Positions 8,381 to 16,376 of a stretch of 64,000 nucleotides of DNA are shown here, piece after piece. Position numbers and translations under genes: made by a program. The stretch's first letter is position 1. Each line of letters opens with the position of its first letter. The stretch covers positions 310,001 to 374,000 of the forward strand of contig CABJAP010000001.1 in NCBI GenBank assembly GCA_902363595.1, read 5' to 3'. The notes beneath the pieces were generated by a model. That model had not been told where the DNA came from, did no database searches, and saw nothing but the letters and a program-made list of their open reading frames with translations. This stretch comes from Clostridia bacterium (GTDB taxonomy: Bacteria; Bacillota; Clostridia; Peptostreptococcales; Anaerovoracaceae).

Positions 8381-9475
8381 CTATCTTCTGTGGCGCGGCT
8401 GCGGTCTGCATGGATCGCAATCGCAAGGTTCATGTTTGGGCGGAGCACATTCATTACAGCCGCAGTCGTTGGCGATGGGCGTGCCGTTGCTGTCACATCC
8501 GCAGGCCGTATTGGCAGGCGGCGGAGCGCACGGATCACACGGGTCGCAGGGATCGCAGCATGGGTCGCCGCAGTTTTCCGCTGTATCCTGCGGGCTGATT
8601 CTGTTGGGGAACAGGGTCGGGAAGGTGGTGCAGATCGGATTGGTCTGTGCCGGAATTTCCGCGAACCCGGTGGAAAGAACGCACAGCTGAACCGGTACGG
8701 TTACTTTTTTCTCACAACTTACGCATAAAGCAATAATCAGGTTGCCGCATACTTCTCCTTCAGGACCTACAGTCAAATCTCTGCCGCAATTATTGGTGGC
8801 AAGACGGGTTTCGCACGCAACATTACTGAACTCAGTAAACCTGGGAAGGAATGCACTGTCCACCGTACTTGGCATACAGATTTCAAAGAAATTGGTCAGA
8901 ATCAGCGGATGGGAAGCCGTCGCAACGTTTACTTCCGCACATACTGTAAAGACACTTTCATTATTGCATCTGTCGCATAACAGCAGGTCGATGTATACTA
9001 AAACGTTTCCTGTGATGCTTACGTTCTGAGTACCGAAGATCGGCGTTCCCATGCATTTATCATCACATTCTTTCGTATCGGCGTAAAGTACCTTTTCCGA
9101 AAGGGTTCCGTCAGGTCCTACGACCTCCAGCGGATTCCCCTGGCTATCCTGTAAAAACGTGGCGCCGGAGATGCTGGTGTCAACATCCAGATTCAGATTC
9201 CTGGGATCATCTACATTACATGGATTAAAAAACCTCTTACAGCGAATATCTACAACTCTGCTGATGGTGTGCCCGCAAGGAATGTTCGGAGTGAACATTT
9301 GTCCCTGTACAGTCTTCATCCCCTGAAGATTAAAGAGCACAGCATCGTAAACACTTTGGGCATAGATCGGAGTGCTGACTACATCGTCGAGCTTTCCGTT
9401 AAACTTGCAAAGATTGCCTGCATTGCAGCAATTCTCGTAGAGGTCCGGCGCTGGCCTGTTGCCGAAACAACTCAT
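8381..9475 (-). CDS. Cysteine-rich putative spore coat or exosporium protein
   Basis: A 364-residue protein with no signal peptide or membrane span and many cysteines. The body has paired Cys motifs (ENCCNAGNLC, ECDDKC, LLCDRCNN, CVSCEKK), and the tail has low-complexity repeats (GDPCCDPCDPCDPC, CGCDSNG, CDCDPCRPQPRHRR). Such Cys/Pro/Asp tails are common in cross-linked structural proteins of spore surfaces. AAAGGAGG stands seven bases before the ATG. Upstream, the - strand has AC-N17-CATATACTA, matching the mother-cell sigma-K pattern. I recognise no named family; the coat or exosporium role is inferred from composition plus promoter. It stands alone with its own terminator. Confidence 0.7.
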   Translation of the reverse strand: MSCFGNRPAPDLYENCCNAGNLCKFNGKLDDVVSTPIYAQSVYDAVLFNLQGMKTVQGQMFTPNIPCGHTISRVVDIRCKRFFNPCNVDDPRNLNLDVDTSISGATFLQDSQGNPLEVVGPDGTLSEKVLYADTKECDDKCMGTPIFGTQNVSITGNVLVYIDLLLCDRCNNESVFTVCAEVNVATASHPLILTNFFEICMPSTVDSAFLPRFTEFSNVACETRLATNNCGRDLTVGPEGEVCGNLIIALCVSCEKKVTVPVQLCVLSTGFAEIPAQTNPICTTFPTLFPNRISPQDTAENCGDPCCDPCDPCDPCAPPPANTACGCDSNGTPIANDCGCNECAPPKHEPCDCDPCRPQPRHRR

Positions 9476-9514
9476 ATGGTTACCTCCTTTATTTCACAAT
9501 AACGTATTCTTGGA

Positions 9515-9542
9515 TAGTATATGAATGTTTTCAAATTTGTGT
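9515..9542 (-). promoter_or_regulatory. Sigma-K/E-like sporulation promoter
   Basis: Read on the - strand: AC (9542-9541), 17 bases, then CATATACTA (9523-9515), fitting the published sigma-K consensus AC-N16/17-CATANNNTA. The start codon of the cysteine-rich gene lies 40 bases downstream. Confidence 0.6.
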
Positions 9543-9559
9543 TACAGGAGTAAATTTTA

Positions 9560-9587
9560 TTGGCAAAGAGAAGAACTATGGTATAAT
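9560..9587 (+). promoter_or_regulatory. Sigma-A-type promoter
   Basis: TTGGCA (9560-9565), 16-base spacer, TATAAT (9582-9587), 28 bases before the ATG at 9616. It is divergent from the sporulation promoter just to its left. Confidence 0.7.
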
Positions 9588-9615
9588 ACTCAAAAAGGAA
9601 AAGGGGTGTATAGGA

Positions 9616-10287
9616 ATGTCACAAGGAAGTCTGGTGAATAAAAATCTTCGATTTACATTATCTCCTGGCGAGAAGGAAATAAGCGTTCGGACGTACAATC
9701 TGTTGATCGGCTTGACGCTTTTGTACGGCTTTGCTGTAAATGCGGCTATGGTGGTGCTGTTTCGAGGTGTGTTCGATGGAATCAACCAGTGGGTACTGCT
9801 GATCGGATATTTGGTGTGTGTGTTTGTGGGGGCAGCGCTGACGCGAAGCGACAGTGCAGGCGTCAGTTTTCTTGGGTACAACTTTATTGTTGTACCGCTG
9901 GGAGTGATGCTGACGATTCTGCTACCTTACTATGGATCACAGCTGATCTTTGAGGCCATCGTCATTACGGGGGCTGTTACGCTGCTCATGCTGGCTGCCG
10001 GAACGCTATTTCCCGCTGTTTTCCTGGGAATGGGCAGGATGCTTTTTTTCACGCTGGTTGTGGTGTGCATTGCCGAGCTGTTTTGTATATTTGTCTTAAA
10101 AGCCGATTTTGCTATTTTTGACTATGCGGTGGTACTGCTCTTTTCTGCCTACATTGGATATGATTGGGCAAAAGCCAACCGGTATCAGAGGACAGTAAAC
10201 AATGCCATCGACAGCGCAACCGATCTATATATGGATATTATCAATATCTTTATTCGCATTCTGGCGATATTGAACAGGAATCGGTGA
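9616..10287 (+). CDS. Bax inhibitor-1/YccA family membrane protein
   Basis: A 223-residue protein with about seven hydrophobic segments between residues 28 and 180. The C-terminus is characteristic of the BI-1 family: AYIGYDWAKANRY, then ATDLYMDIINIFIRILAIL, matching the conserved Asp-containing last helix of YccA/YetJ proteins. Bacterial members are proton-sensitive calcium-leak channels or partners of the FtsH protease. GGGGTG precedes the ATG and a good promoter lies upstream. A small two-span protein gene follows at 10345. The family call is firm; the physiological role is inference. Confidence 0.85.
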   Translation: MSQGSLVNKNLRFTLSPGEKEISVRTYNLLIGLTLLYGFAVNAAMVVLFRGVFDGINQWVLLIGYLVCVFVGAALTRSDSAGVSFLGYNFIVVPLGVMLTILLPYYGSQLIFEAIVITGAVTLLMLAAGTLFPAVFLGMGRMLFFTLVVVCIAELFCIFVLKADFAIFDYAVVLLFSAYIGYDWAKANRYQRTVNNAIDSATDLYMDIINIFIRILAILNRNR

Positions 10288-10344
10288 CAGAGCGGGATAA
10301 TTGTGTTACAATATAATTTACTTGAAGAAAAGGTACGGATAGTT

Positions 10345-10599
10345 ATGAAGCAAAAAGACCCGGTAAAATCACAACAGGAAAAAGATGCGGAAGAAAAACA
10401 AGGTGTGGCCAAACGAGCCAGCCTTGCTATTTTTATGCTGGTGCTGATTTTGTTCGCAGGAGTTCTAGGTATCACTTATTTTTTTGAATTGAAGTTCGGA
10501 AAGACTGCGGGCACGGCGGCATTGATTGTTCTTGCGCTGGTTATTGCCGGTTATCTGTACAGAAGAGAAATCATGGAGAAAATAAAGAGAAAGAAATAG
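10345..10599 (+). CDS. Small two-span membrane protein, unknown
   Basis: An 84-residue protein with a charged N-terminal tail (MKQKDPVKSQQEKDAEEK), two hydrophobic segments (about 28-48 and 56-72) and a very basic C-terminus (RREIMEKIKRKK), so both ends probably face the cytoplasm. I take ATG 10345; a GTG at 10303 extends the frame upstream without a ribosome site. It ends 12 bases before the M16 peptidase start, so it probably belongs to that operon. No family recognised. Confidence 0.6.
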   Translation: MKQKDPVKSQQEKDAEEKQGVAKRASLAIFMLVLILFAGVLGITYFFELKFGKTAGTAALIVLALVIAGYLYRREIMEKIKRKK

Positions 10600-10611
10600 G
10601 GTGTTATTAGA

Positions 10612-11862
10612 ATGATTCAAACGAGGAAACTTGATTGTGGTACCACCGTTATTATGGAGCAGATCCCGCATCTGCAATCTGTAGCGCTGGGAGCCTGGGT
10701 ACGGGCAGGTTCGGTGGATGAACCTGCCGAGATCGCAGGTGTTTCCCATTACATTGAGCATATGATGTTCAAGGGGACGGAGAAGAGGTCCGCAAAGGAA
10801 ATCGCGGCTGACGTGGATCGGATCGGCGGACAGTTCAATGCCTTCACGGGCAAGGAGGCAACCTGCTACTATATAAAAACACTTTCCAGCAATTTGGATA
10901 AAGCTGCCGGGATTCTGCTGGATATGCTGCTCAATTCCAAGATGGATAAAGACGAGATGAAAAAGGAAAAACGTGTCATCTGTGAGGAGATCAAGATGAT
11001 TCAGGATACGCCCGACGACGATGTTCATGATACGGTCTGCGAGCTGGTATTCAAAGGTAACCCTCTGGGAAATTCCATTATCGGCACACCGGCTTCTCTG
11101 GATAACATTGATCGGGATGTTTTAGTAGACTACATGTCCAGAGAATATACCAGAGATAGTATTGTGATCGCGATAGCGGGCAACTTTGATGAGGAGGCGA
11201 TATGCACGCTGTTTCAGGACAAGCTGGGATCGCTGGGAGCTGCCAAAGAAGAAAAACGACATATGCTTCAGCCTTATTGCCCGGGGTATAAAGTGAAAAC
11301 CAAGGATATTGAACAAAGTCATATCAGTTTGGCCACCCAAGGAGTAGCTTTGGAAGACGAAGCCTATTACGCAATGGGACTTCTGAGCAACATTATGGGC
11401 GGAAGCATGAGTTCGCGGCTATTTCAGAACATCAGAGAAGAAAAAGGACTGGCTTATTCGGTTTATTCCGTAGCGAGCTCCTTTAGCAGCAGCGGATATT
11501 TTAACATTTATGCGGGTGTTGCTCACAATAAGATTAAGGATGCCATCGCCGGCATTAAGGAAGAGCTGGAAATACTAAAGCGTGATGGTGTGACAAAAGA
11601 GGAACTGGCAACAGCAAAAGAACAGATGAAAAGCAGCTATATTTTCGGGCAGGAAAATGTGACAGGGAGGATGTTTTCCATAGGCAAGAATATGGTGATC
11701 TGTGGTAAAATCCATACACCGGAAGAAGTGATCGAGGGATTCAATCGGGTAACGATGGACGACATGCGAAAGGCTGCGGATAAAATCTGTGATATGAGCG
11801 CCTATTGCGGCGCTGCGGTTACAAACGAAGAGTTTGATTTGAAAGCAATTATGGAGGCGTAG
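10612..11862 (+). CDS. M16 family zinc metallopeptidase
   Basis: A 416-residue protein of the mitochondrial-processing-peptidase type. The inverted zinc motif HxxEH is at residues 46-50 (HYIEH), with the distal glutamate expected in the EEIKMIQD helix about 75 residues later. The second half is the inactive-type repeat containing [16 protein letters not shown], the conserved R/Y substrate-binding motif of the family. It resembles Bacillus YmxG/MlpA in size and layout. Its natural substrate in Firmicutes is not well settled. It lies 4 bases before dut, so the two form one transcript. Confidence 0.9.
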   Translation: MIQTRKLDCGTTVIMEQIPHLQSVALGAWVRAGSVDEPAEIAGVSHYIEHMMFKGTEKRSAKEIAADVDRIGGQFNAFTGKEATCYYIKTLSSNLDKAAGILLDMLLNSKMDKDEMKKEKRVICEEIKMIQDTPDDDVHDTVCELVFKGNPLGNSIIGTPASLDNIDRDVLVDYMSREYTRDSIVIAIAGNFDEEAICTLFQDKLGSLGAAKEEKRHMLQPYCPGYKVKTKDIEQSHISLATQGVALEDEAYYAMGLLSNIMGGSMSSRLFQNIREEKGLAYSVYSVASSFSSSGYFNIYAGVAHNKIKDAIAGIKEELEILKRDGVTKEELATAKEQMKSSYIFGQENVTGRMFSIGKNMVICGKIHTPEEVIEGFNRVTMDDMRKAADKICDMSAYCGAAVTNEEFDLKAIMEA

Positions 11863-11866
11863 ATCG

Positions 11867-12295
11867 ATGGAGATCAAAATTCGAAGCGAACGGGGTTACT
11901 TACCGGCTTATGAAACGGATGGCTCTGCAGGAATGGACTTGCGAGCTGCATTAAAAGAGCCGGTTTCTCTGGAGCCGGGTGAAAGAACGCTGGTACCTAC
12001 CGGGCTGTATCTGGAGCTGCCTTTTGGGTATGAAGCGCAGATACGTGCCAGAAGCGGCCTTGCAATCAAGCGGGGTATCGGTCTTGTCAACGGCGTCGGC
12101 ACCATCGACAGCGATTACCGGGGAGAGATCAAAGTAGCTTTGATCAATCTGGGAAAGGATCCCTTTGTAATCAAGGACGGGGATCGGATTGCCCAAATGG
12201 TAGTCGCCAAATATGAGCGGGTTGCCTGGAAAGTTTCTGATAACTTGGAGGACACGGAGCGGGGACAGGGAGGATTTGGACACACGGGTGTCTGA
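11867..12295 (+). CDS. dut: Deoxyuridine 5'-triphosphate nucleotidohydrolase (dUTPase)
   Basis: A 142-residue trimeric dUTPase with all five family motifs in order: [10 protein letters not shown] (1), [12 protein letters not shown] (2), [21 protein letters not shown] (3, with the catalytic Asp and the Tyr of the uracil pocket), GDRIAQMV (4) and the flexible [10 protein letters not shown] (5). It converts dUTP to dUMP and pyrophosphate, keeping uracil out of DNA and supplying thymidylate synthesis. It is translated four bases after the M16 peptidase gene. Nothing odd. Confidence 0.96.
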   Translation: MEIKIRSERGYLPAYETDGSAGMDLRAALKEPVSLEPGERTLVPTGLYLELPFGYEAQIRARSGLAIKRGIGLVNGVGTIDSDYRGEIKVALINLGKDPFVIKDGDRIAQMVVAKYERVAWKVSDNLEDTERGQGGFGHTGV

Positions 12296-12350
12296 AAACA
12301 CTGGAGAAACAAAAAAAGAATCTGTCGCATATATTACTTTGAGGTGGTAT

Positions 12351-13403
12351 ATGATGACAGATTTTTTATTAGGCCGGGAATATCCCTTAGATGTTCCCGA
12401 AATAACGGCAAAGCCCTCCGCAGGGATAGAGTCTGCGCAAGGGACCTTCTCGTTATTAGAAAAAATAAGTGAGCTCAATAGCAAGACTACAAGACCAAGA
12501 TTGATTCATCAAAAGGGCGTGGCCGCCTGTGGCAGATTCAGCCCTTATATGTCTCTTGCCGATTATACGCAAGCCGCTTTTTTGCAGGATCCGGAAAAGG
12601 AAACGCCGGTAATTGTACGCTTTTCACGGGCTATGGGAGAACTGGGCGCCAGCGATTCGCTCAGAGACATGAGGGGAATGGCGGTCCGTTTTGATACGGA
12701 TGATGGTGACTATGATCTGATCTGCGGCAGTACGCCGATTTATTATATCAATGATCCGTCTAAATTTCCTTCCATGATTCGAAAGCTTTCTCCTACTCAG
12801 ATGGAATGCGGAGAAGAAGTGGATTTTTGGGGGTTCTTTGCGGAAAACCCGGAAGCAATTAACTTGATTATGTGGCTTTATTCCAACAGAGGAACCATAA
12901 AATCCTATCGATATATGGAAGGGTATAGCGTTAATACCTATCAGTGGATCAACGGTGATGGCGAGAAGCTGTACGTTCGCTATCGATGGAATCCGCTCTG
13001 TGAGGAGGAGGACAATGAGAAACGTATGGGAATTTCAGCTCAGGAGGCGGAGTTTCTGGCCGGATTTTCACCGGACTGCTGCCTTCGAGATCTGGCTCTT
13101 GCGATCGAGGAGAGGAATTTTCCGGTCTACGAGTTGGAAATTCAGATGATGAATGATTCTGAGGTTTGTAACTGTGATTTTGATTTTCTCTCTACAACAC
13201 TTTTTTGGCCGGAAGACATTTATCCCTATACGAAGATCGGTAAGATGGTTCTGGATCGACTTTTGCCCAAAGAAAAATATGAGAACCTTTGCTTTGCGCC
13301 TTCAACATTGGTTTCTGGAATTGCTTTTGGCAATGAACGGTTTCTGGAGATTATGGATTATGCCCATAAAGATGGAGGGCGGCAGAGAGGAGGGGTGAAA
13401 TGA
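12351..13403 (+). CDS. Catalase-fold haem protein with altered active site (main domain)
   Basis: A 350-residue homologue of the catalase core. It keeps the distal histidine (H53 in LIHQKG), RFSRAMGELG, the DPSKFPSMI region, WGFFAENPEAIN and GKMVLDR. Two haem-pocket features differ. The distal asparagine segment, GNNTP in catalases, is CGSTP (residues 125-129). The proximal helix that normally carries RxxxY is shortened to EIMDYAHK, retaining a tyrosine but not the arginine. The C-terminal catalase-rel domain is a separate ORF overlapping by ATGA. I start at ATG 12351, after GAGGTGG, not at the frame's upstream extension inside dut. It may be a weak catalase, a peroxidase or another haem enzyme. 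Confidence 0.85.
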   Translation: MMTDFLLGREYPLDVPEITAKPSAGIESAQGTFSLLEKISELNSKTTRPRLIHQKGVAACGRFSPYMSLADYTQAAFLQDPEKETPVIVRFSRAMGELGASDSLRDMRGMAVRFDTDDGDYDLICGSTPIYYINDPSKFPSMIRKLSPTQMECGEEVDFWGFFAENPEAINLIMWLYSNRGTIKSYRYMEGYSVNTYQWINGDGEKLYVRYRWNPLCEEEDNEKRMGISAQEAEFLAGFSPDCCLRDLALAIEERNFPVYELEIQMMNDSEVCNCDFDFLSTTLFWPEDIYPYTKIGKMVLDRLLPKEKYENLCFAPSTLVSGIAFGNERFLEIMDYAHKDGGRQRGGVK

Positions 13404-13588
13404 CGGAATTCGAGCAGGCTGCCCGCCAGTTTGAGGCAATGAGCGAAAAAGAGAGAGAAACGTTGGCAGATAATATCGCTGAAAGCCTTCTATTCACTGA
13501 TGAATTGGTTCGTGAGGCCGTATTGGGACATTTCGGAAATGCCTCCCCGGAATTGGAAAAATTTTTAAGAAAAAGATTCACTTTTTAA
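13400..13588 (+). CDS. Stand-alone catalase-rel domain (C-terminal piece of a split catalase)
   Basis: A 62-residue protein whose sequence (FEQAARQFEAMSEKERETLADNIA, then REAVLGHFGNASPELEKFL) matches the small helical catalase-rel domain that ends ordinary catalases, where QAGDLYRLMSEDER and HFYKADPEYG occupy the same places. It has its own excellent ribosome site (GAGGAGGGG) and overlaps the core gene by ATGA, so it is a deliberate second ORF, not a frameshift tail: the core gene ends in its own stop and this frame opens with a well-placed ATG. The two products probably assemble, which is inference. Confidence 0.8.
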   Translation: MTEFEQAARQFEAMSEKERETLADNIAESLLFTDELVREAVLGHFGNASPELEKFLRKRFTF

Positions 13589-13661
13589 TTTACTTTAACA
13601 CAGAAGCAGTGTTATTATAAATTCATAGACTTATTTACGAAAGAGAAAAGAGGAATGATAA

Positions 13662-14285
13662 ATGATCGGTGTTAAGAAAAAAGAAGACGAATTTTTTCAG
13701 CTGCTAATCGACTTTGCAAGCAAGATTGTAAAAGTCGGAGAGTCATTTTTAGATCTAGTTTCCAATTACGAAGACGTGGCTGATAAAGTTGCCGGAATTA
13801 AAGTTCTGGAAACAGAATGCGATATGCAGGCCCACAAAATCCTGACGGCGCTCAACGCTTCCTTCATCACTCCCTTTGACAGAGAAGACATCTATGACAT
13901 TACCAAAGAAATGGATGACATCGTAGATTCTTTGGAGGAAGTGGCAAACCGGTTTATCGTATTCGATGTAAAAAAGCTCAAACCGGAATGCCTGACAATG
14001 GCATCGTACATAATGCAGGCGATCCGGGAACTGGAAGTTCTCTTTAAACACCTGTCGGAAGTGAAGAAAAACAGCGTGGTTCACGAACAGATCATTGAAG
14101 TGAACCGAATCGAAAACGAGGGAGACCTCTTATATCGAAAAGCACTGACCGAGCTGTTTCGAAAAGAAGTGAATCCAATTGAACTAATCAAATGGAAGCA
14201 TCTTTATGAGCAGCTGGAGACGAGCCTTGACTCATGTGAAAATGTAGCAAACATAGTTGAAGGAGTGGTAATGAAATATGCTTAG
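13662..14285 (+). CDS. DUF47 (PhoU-like) accessory protein of PiT phosphate transporter
   Basis: A 207-residue all-helical protein of the DUF47/Pit-accessory family. Recognisable stretches are EDEFFQLLIDFASKI at the N-terminus, CDMQAHKILTALNASFITPFDREDIYDI near residue 60 (with the metal-binding acidic residues typical of PhoU folds) and VNRIENEGDLLYRKAL near 145. It overlaps the PiT gene by eight bases, the usual arrangement, and is thought to tune PiT transport. ATG follows AGAGGAATG. A TAACAC/GTGTTA inverted repeat lies in the promoter region near 13599. Confidence 0.9.
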   Translation: MIGVKKKEDEFFQLLIDFASKIVKVGESFLDLVSNYEDVADKVAGIKVLETECDMQAHKILTALNASFITPFDREDIYDITKEMDDIVDSLEEVANRFIVFDVKKLKPECLTMASYIMQAIRELEVLFKHLSEVKKNSVVHEQIIEVNRIENEGDLLYRKALTELFRKEVNPIELIKWKHLYEQLETSLDSCENVANIVEGVVMKYA

Positions 14286-15270
14286 CGGAATCTTAGCCTG
14301 CGTTGTTTTGTGTGCATTAGTCTTTGAATTTATTAATGGATTCCACGATACGGCAAATGCCATTGCGACTTCCGTATATACCCGGGCTCTTACGCCTAAG
14401 AAAGCGATCATGCTGGCGGCTGTCATGAATTTGGTGGGAGCTATGGTCAGCGAAAAGGTTGCGATGACCATATCCAGCGGCCTTGTGGATGTGGCGCTGG
14501 AACAATACGTGATCTTCGGCGCGCTGATCGGCGCGATTATATGGAACCTATTTACCTGGTGGAAAGGAATTCCCAGCAGTTCATCCCATGCGCTGATCGG
14601 CTCTCTGATTGGCGCTACAATTGTGTTCACTATGGGCACGGATCATGTTCTATGGGGAGGAGTCATGCAAAAAGTCATTATTCCATTGTTTACATCGCCG
14701 TTTATCGGCCTCCTCATCGGATTTGGATTCATGAAATTGATTTTTCGATTATTTGCCAGCTGGTCTCAGGCTAAAGCCAACCGTGTATTTTCCAAACTGC
14801 AAATCTTTTCGGCAGCACTGGTTTCCTTTTCCCATGGCAACAACGATGCTCAGAAAACTATGGGAATCATCACTTTGGCGCTGATCACAGGAGGTGTTCT
14901 TGATCCGGGCAGCGGTGTGCCTTTGTGGGTGAAGTGTGCCTGTGCCTTCATGATGGCTCTGGGAACTTCTTTAGGCGGCTGGAAAATTATGAAAACCATG
15001 GGCGGCGGTGTGACCAAACTTCAGCCTGCCAGCGGTTTTGCGGCTCAGACAGCATCCGCTCTTGTTATTGAAAGCATGTCCTTCATGGGAGCGCCCATCA
15101 GTACGACCCAGGTCATCACTACGGCCGTCATGGGTGTGGGCAGCGCTAAACGAATTTCTGCCGTCAAATGGGGGATCGCGCAGAACATTTTCATCGCCTG
15201 GGTGGTGACGCTGCCGATTACCATGATTTTAGGAGGTCTTTCCGTTTGGATCATTCAGTTCTTTATATAG
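14278..15270 (+). CDS. pit: PiT family inorganic phosphate transporter
   Basis: A 330-residue membrane protein of the PiT (phosphate:cation symport) family. Both signature repeats are present: GFHDTANAIATSVYTRAL near residue 20 and SFSHGNNDAQKTMGIITLAL near 185. The repeats form the phosphate site, and the inverted duplication is visible around GIPSSSSHALIG and GAPISTTQVITT. About ten hydrophobic spans. Its gene overlaps the DUF47 gene, so the pair is one transport unit for low-affinity phosphate uptake. Confidence 0.94.
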   Translation: MLSGILACVVLCALVFEFINGFHDTANAIATSVYTRALTPKKAIMLAAVMNLVGAMVSEKVAMTISSGLVDVALEQYVIFGALIGAIIWNLFTWWKGIPSSSSHALIGSLIGATIVFTMGTDHVLWGGVMQKVIIPLFTSPFIGLLIGFGFMKLIFRLFASWSQAKANRVFSKLQIFSAALVSFSHGNNDAQKTMGIITLALITGGVLDPGSGVPLWVKCACAFMMALGTSLGGWKIMKTMGGGVTKLQPASGFAAQTASALVIESMSFMGAPISTTQVITTAVMGVGSAKRISAVKWGIAQNIFIAWVVTLPITMILGGLSVWIIQFFI

Positions 15271-15278
15271 GAGATCAG

Positions 15279-16289
15279 ATGATTACGAGAGAAGCAATTG
15301 AAAAACGTGAATATGAGATAATGTCCCCTTTTGCCGCCAAAGTGGCGGAAACAAGGGGACGCAGGACTCCTGAGGAAAAATGCGCAATCAGAACGGATTA
15401 TCAGAGAGACAAGGATCGAATTATCCATTCCAAGTCCTTTCGCAGATTGATGCACAAAACTCAGGTTTTTTTAGCCCCGGAAGGAGATCATTTCCGTACC
15501 AGGCTGACTCACACCATTGAAGTTTCGCAGATTGCCAGAACCATTGCCAGAAGCCTGGGACTCAATGAAGATTTAACCGAGGCTATAGCCATGGGACACG
15601 ATTTAGGACATACGCCCTTTGGACATAATGGGGAAAAGGTTTTAAATGAGTTGTACGAAGGCGGTTTTCGTCATAATGTGCAGAGCCTGAGGGTGGTGGA
15701 TGTCTTGGAAAGCAACGGCGTCCGACGGGGCATGAACCTTACGCAGGAGGTTCGGGACGGTATTCTTAATCATACCGGCCCAGGCATACCATATACGCTG
15801 GAAGGGCAGGTCGTCAAAATCAGCGACCGGGTGGCCTATATTAATCATGACATCGATGACGCGCTTCGCAGCGGAGTCATCACAGCCGAGGATTTGCCGA
15901 AGAATTGCATTCAAGTGCTGGGGGAGACCCATCGAGCTCGAATAAACACCTTGGTTACAGATTTAATCAACAGCAGTTTTGATCAGGACCATATTTCCAT
16001 GAGCGAGTCTTGTTTCAAACATATGAATCTGCTGCGCGATTTCATGTTTGAAAATGTGTATCACAACAATCGAGTTAAAAAAGATGAGGATCTTGAAAAA
16101 GTAAAGAACATTTTGGAGTCGCTTTATCGATACTATCTGGAGAATCCGGGCCAGCTGCCCAAGGATCTGCAGGAATTGATTCCCGAATTCGGACTAGCTG
16201 AAATTACCAAGGATCATATTGCGGGAATGACAGACCGTTATGCAATGAACCTCTATACAGATTTGTTTGTACCCAAAGGGTGGAAATAA
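15279..16289 (+). CDS. dgt: Deoxyguanosinetriphosphate triphosphohydrolase-like protein
   Basis: A 336-residue HD-domain hydrolase. It has KSFRRLMHKTQVF, RLTHTIEVSQIARTIAR (first metal His), the HD pair in GHDLGHTPFGHNGE (about residues 108-121) and a late Asp in DRVAYINHDIDD. These enzymes cut dNTPs to nucleoside and triphosphate. I use ATG 15279 after TAGGAG; the frame runs further upstream into pit but without a start site. It is the first gene of the dgt-dnaG-rpoD-trmK cluster, a conserved Clostridia arrangement linking nucleotide control to replication. Confidence 0.92.
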   Translation: MITREAIEKREYEIMSPFAAKVAETRGRRTPEEKCAIRTDYQRDKDRIIHSKSFRRLMHKTQVFLAPEGDHFRTRLTHTIEVSQIARTIARSLGLNEDLTEAIAMGHDLGHTPFGHNGEKVLNELYEGGFRHNVQSLRVVDVLESNGVRRGMNLTQEVRDGILNHTGPGIPYTLEGQVVKISDRVAYINHDIDDALRSGVITAEDLPKNCIQVLGETHRARINTLVTDLINSSFDQDHISMSESCFKHMNLLRDFMFENVYHNNRVKKDEDLEKVKNILESLYRYYLENPGQLPKDLQELIPEFGLAEITKDHIAGMTDRYAMNLYTDLFVPKGWK

Positions 16290-16376
16290 ATAAAAAAATT
16301 TTAATGGAAAAAAAGGAAGCTGCATACTTTTGTCGAAAAAGATTATGTTAATTAAAGTTTTTTATGAGGAGCAAAA

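Noticed and set aside
8510..8580. Short direct repeats resembling a tiny CRISPR or satellite
   Set aside because: They encode the repeated CDPCDPC tail of the cysteine-rich protein; no spacers and no cas genes.
13595..13625. TAACAC/GTGTTA inverted repeat as a phosphate-regulator site
   Set aside because: It does not match a PhoP box I know; it may only be part of the promoter.
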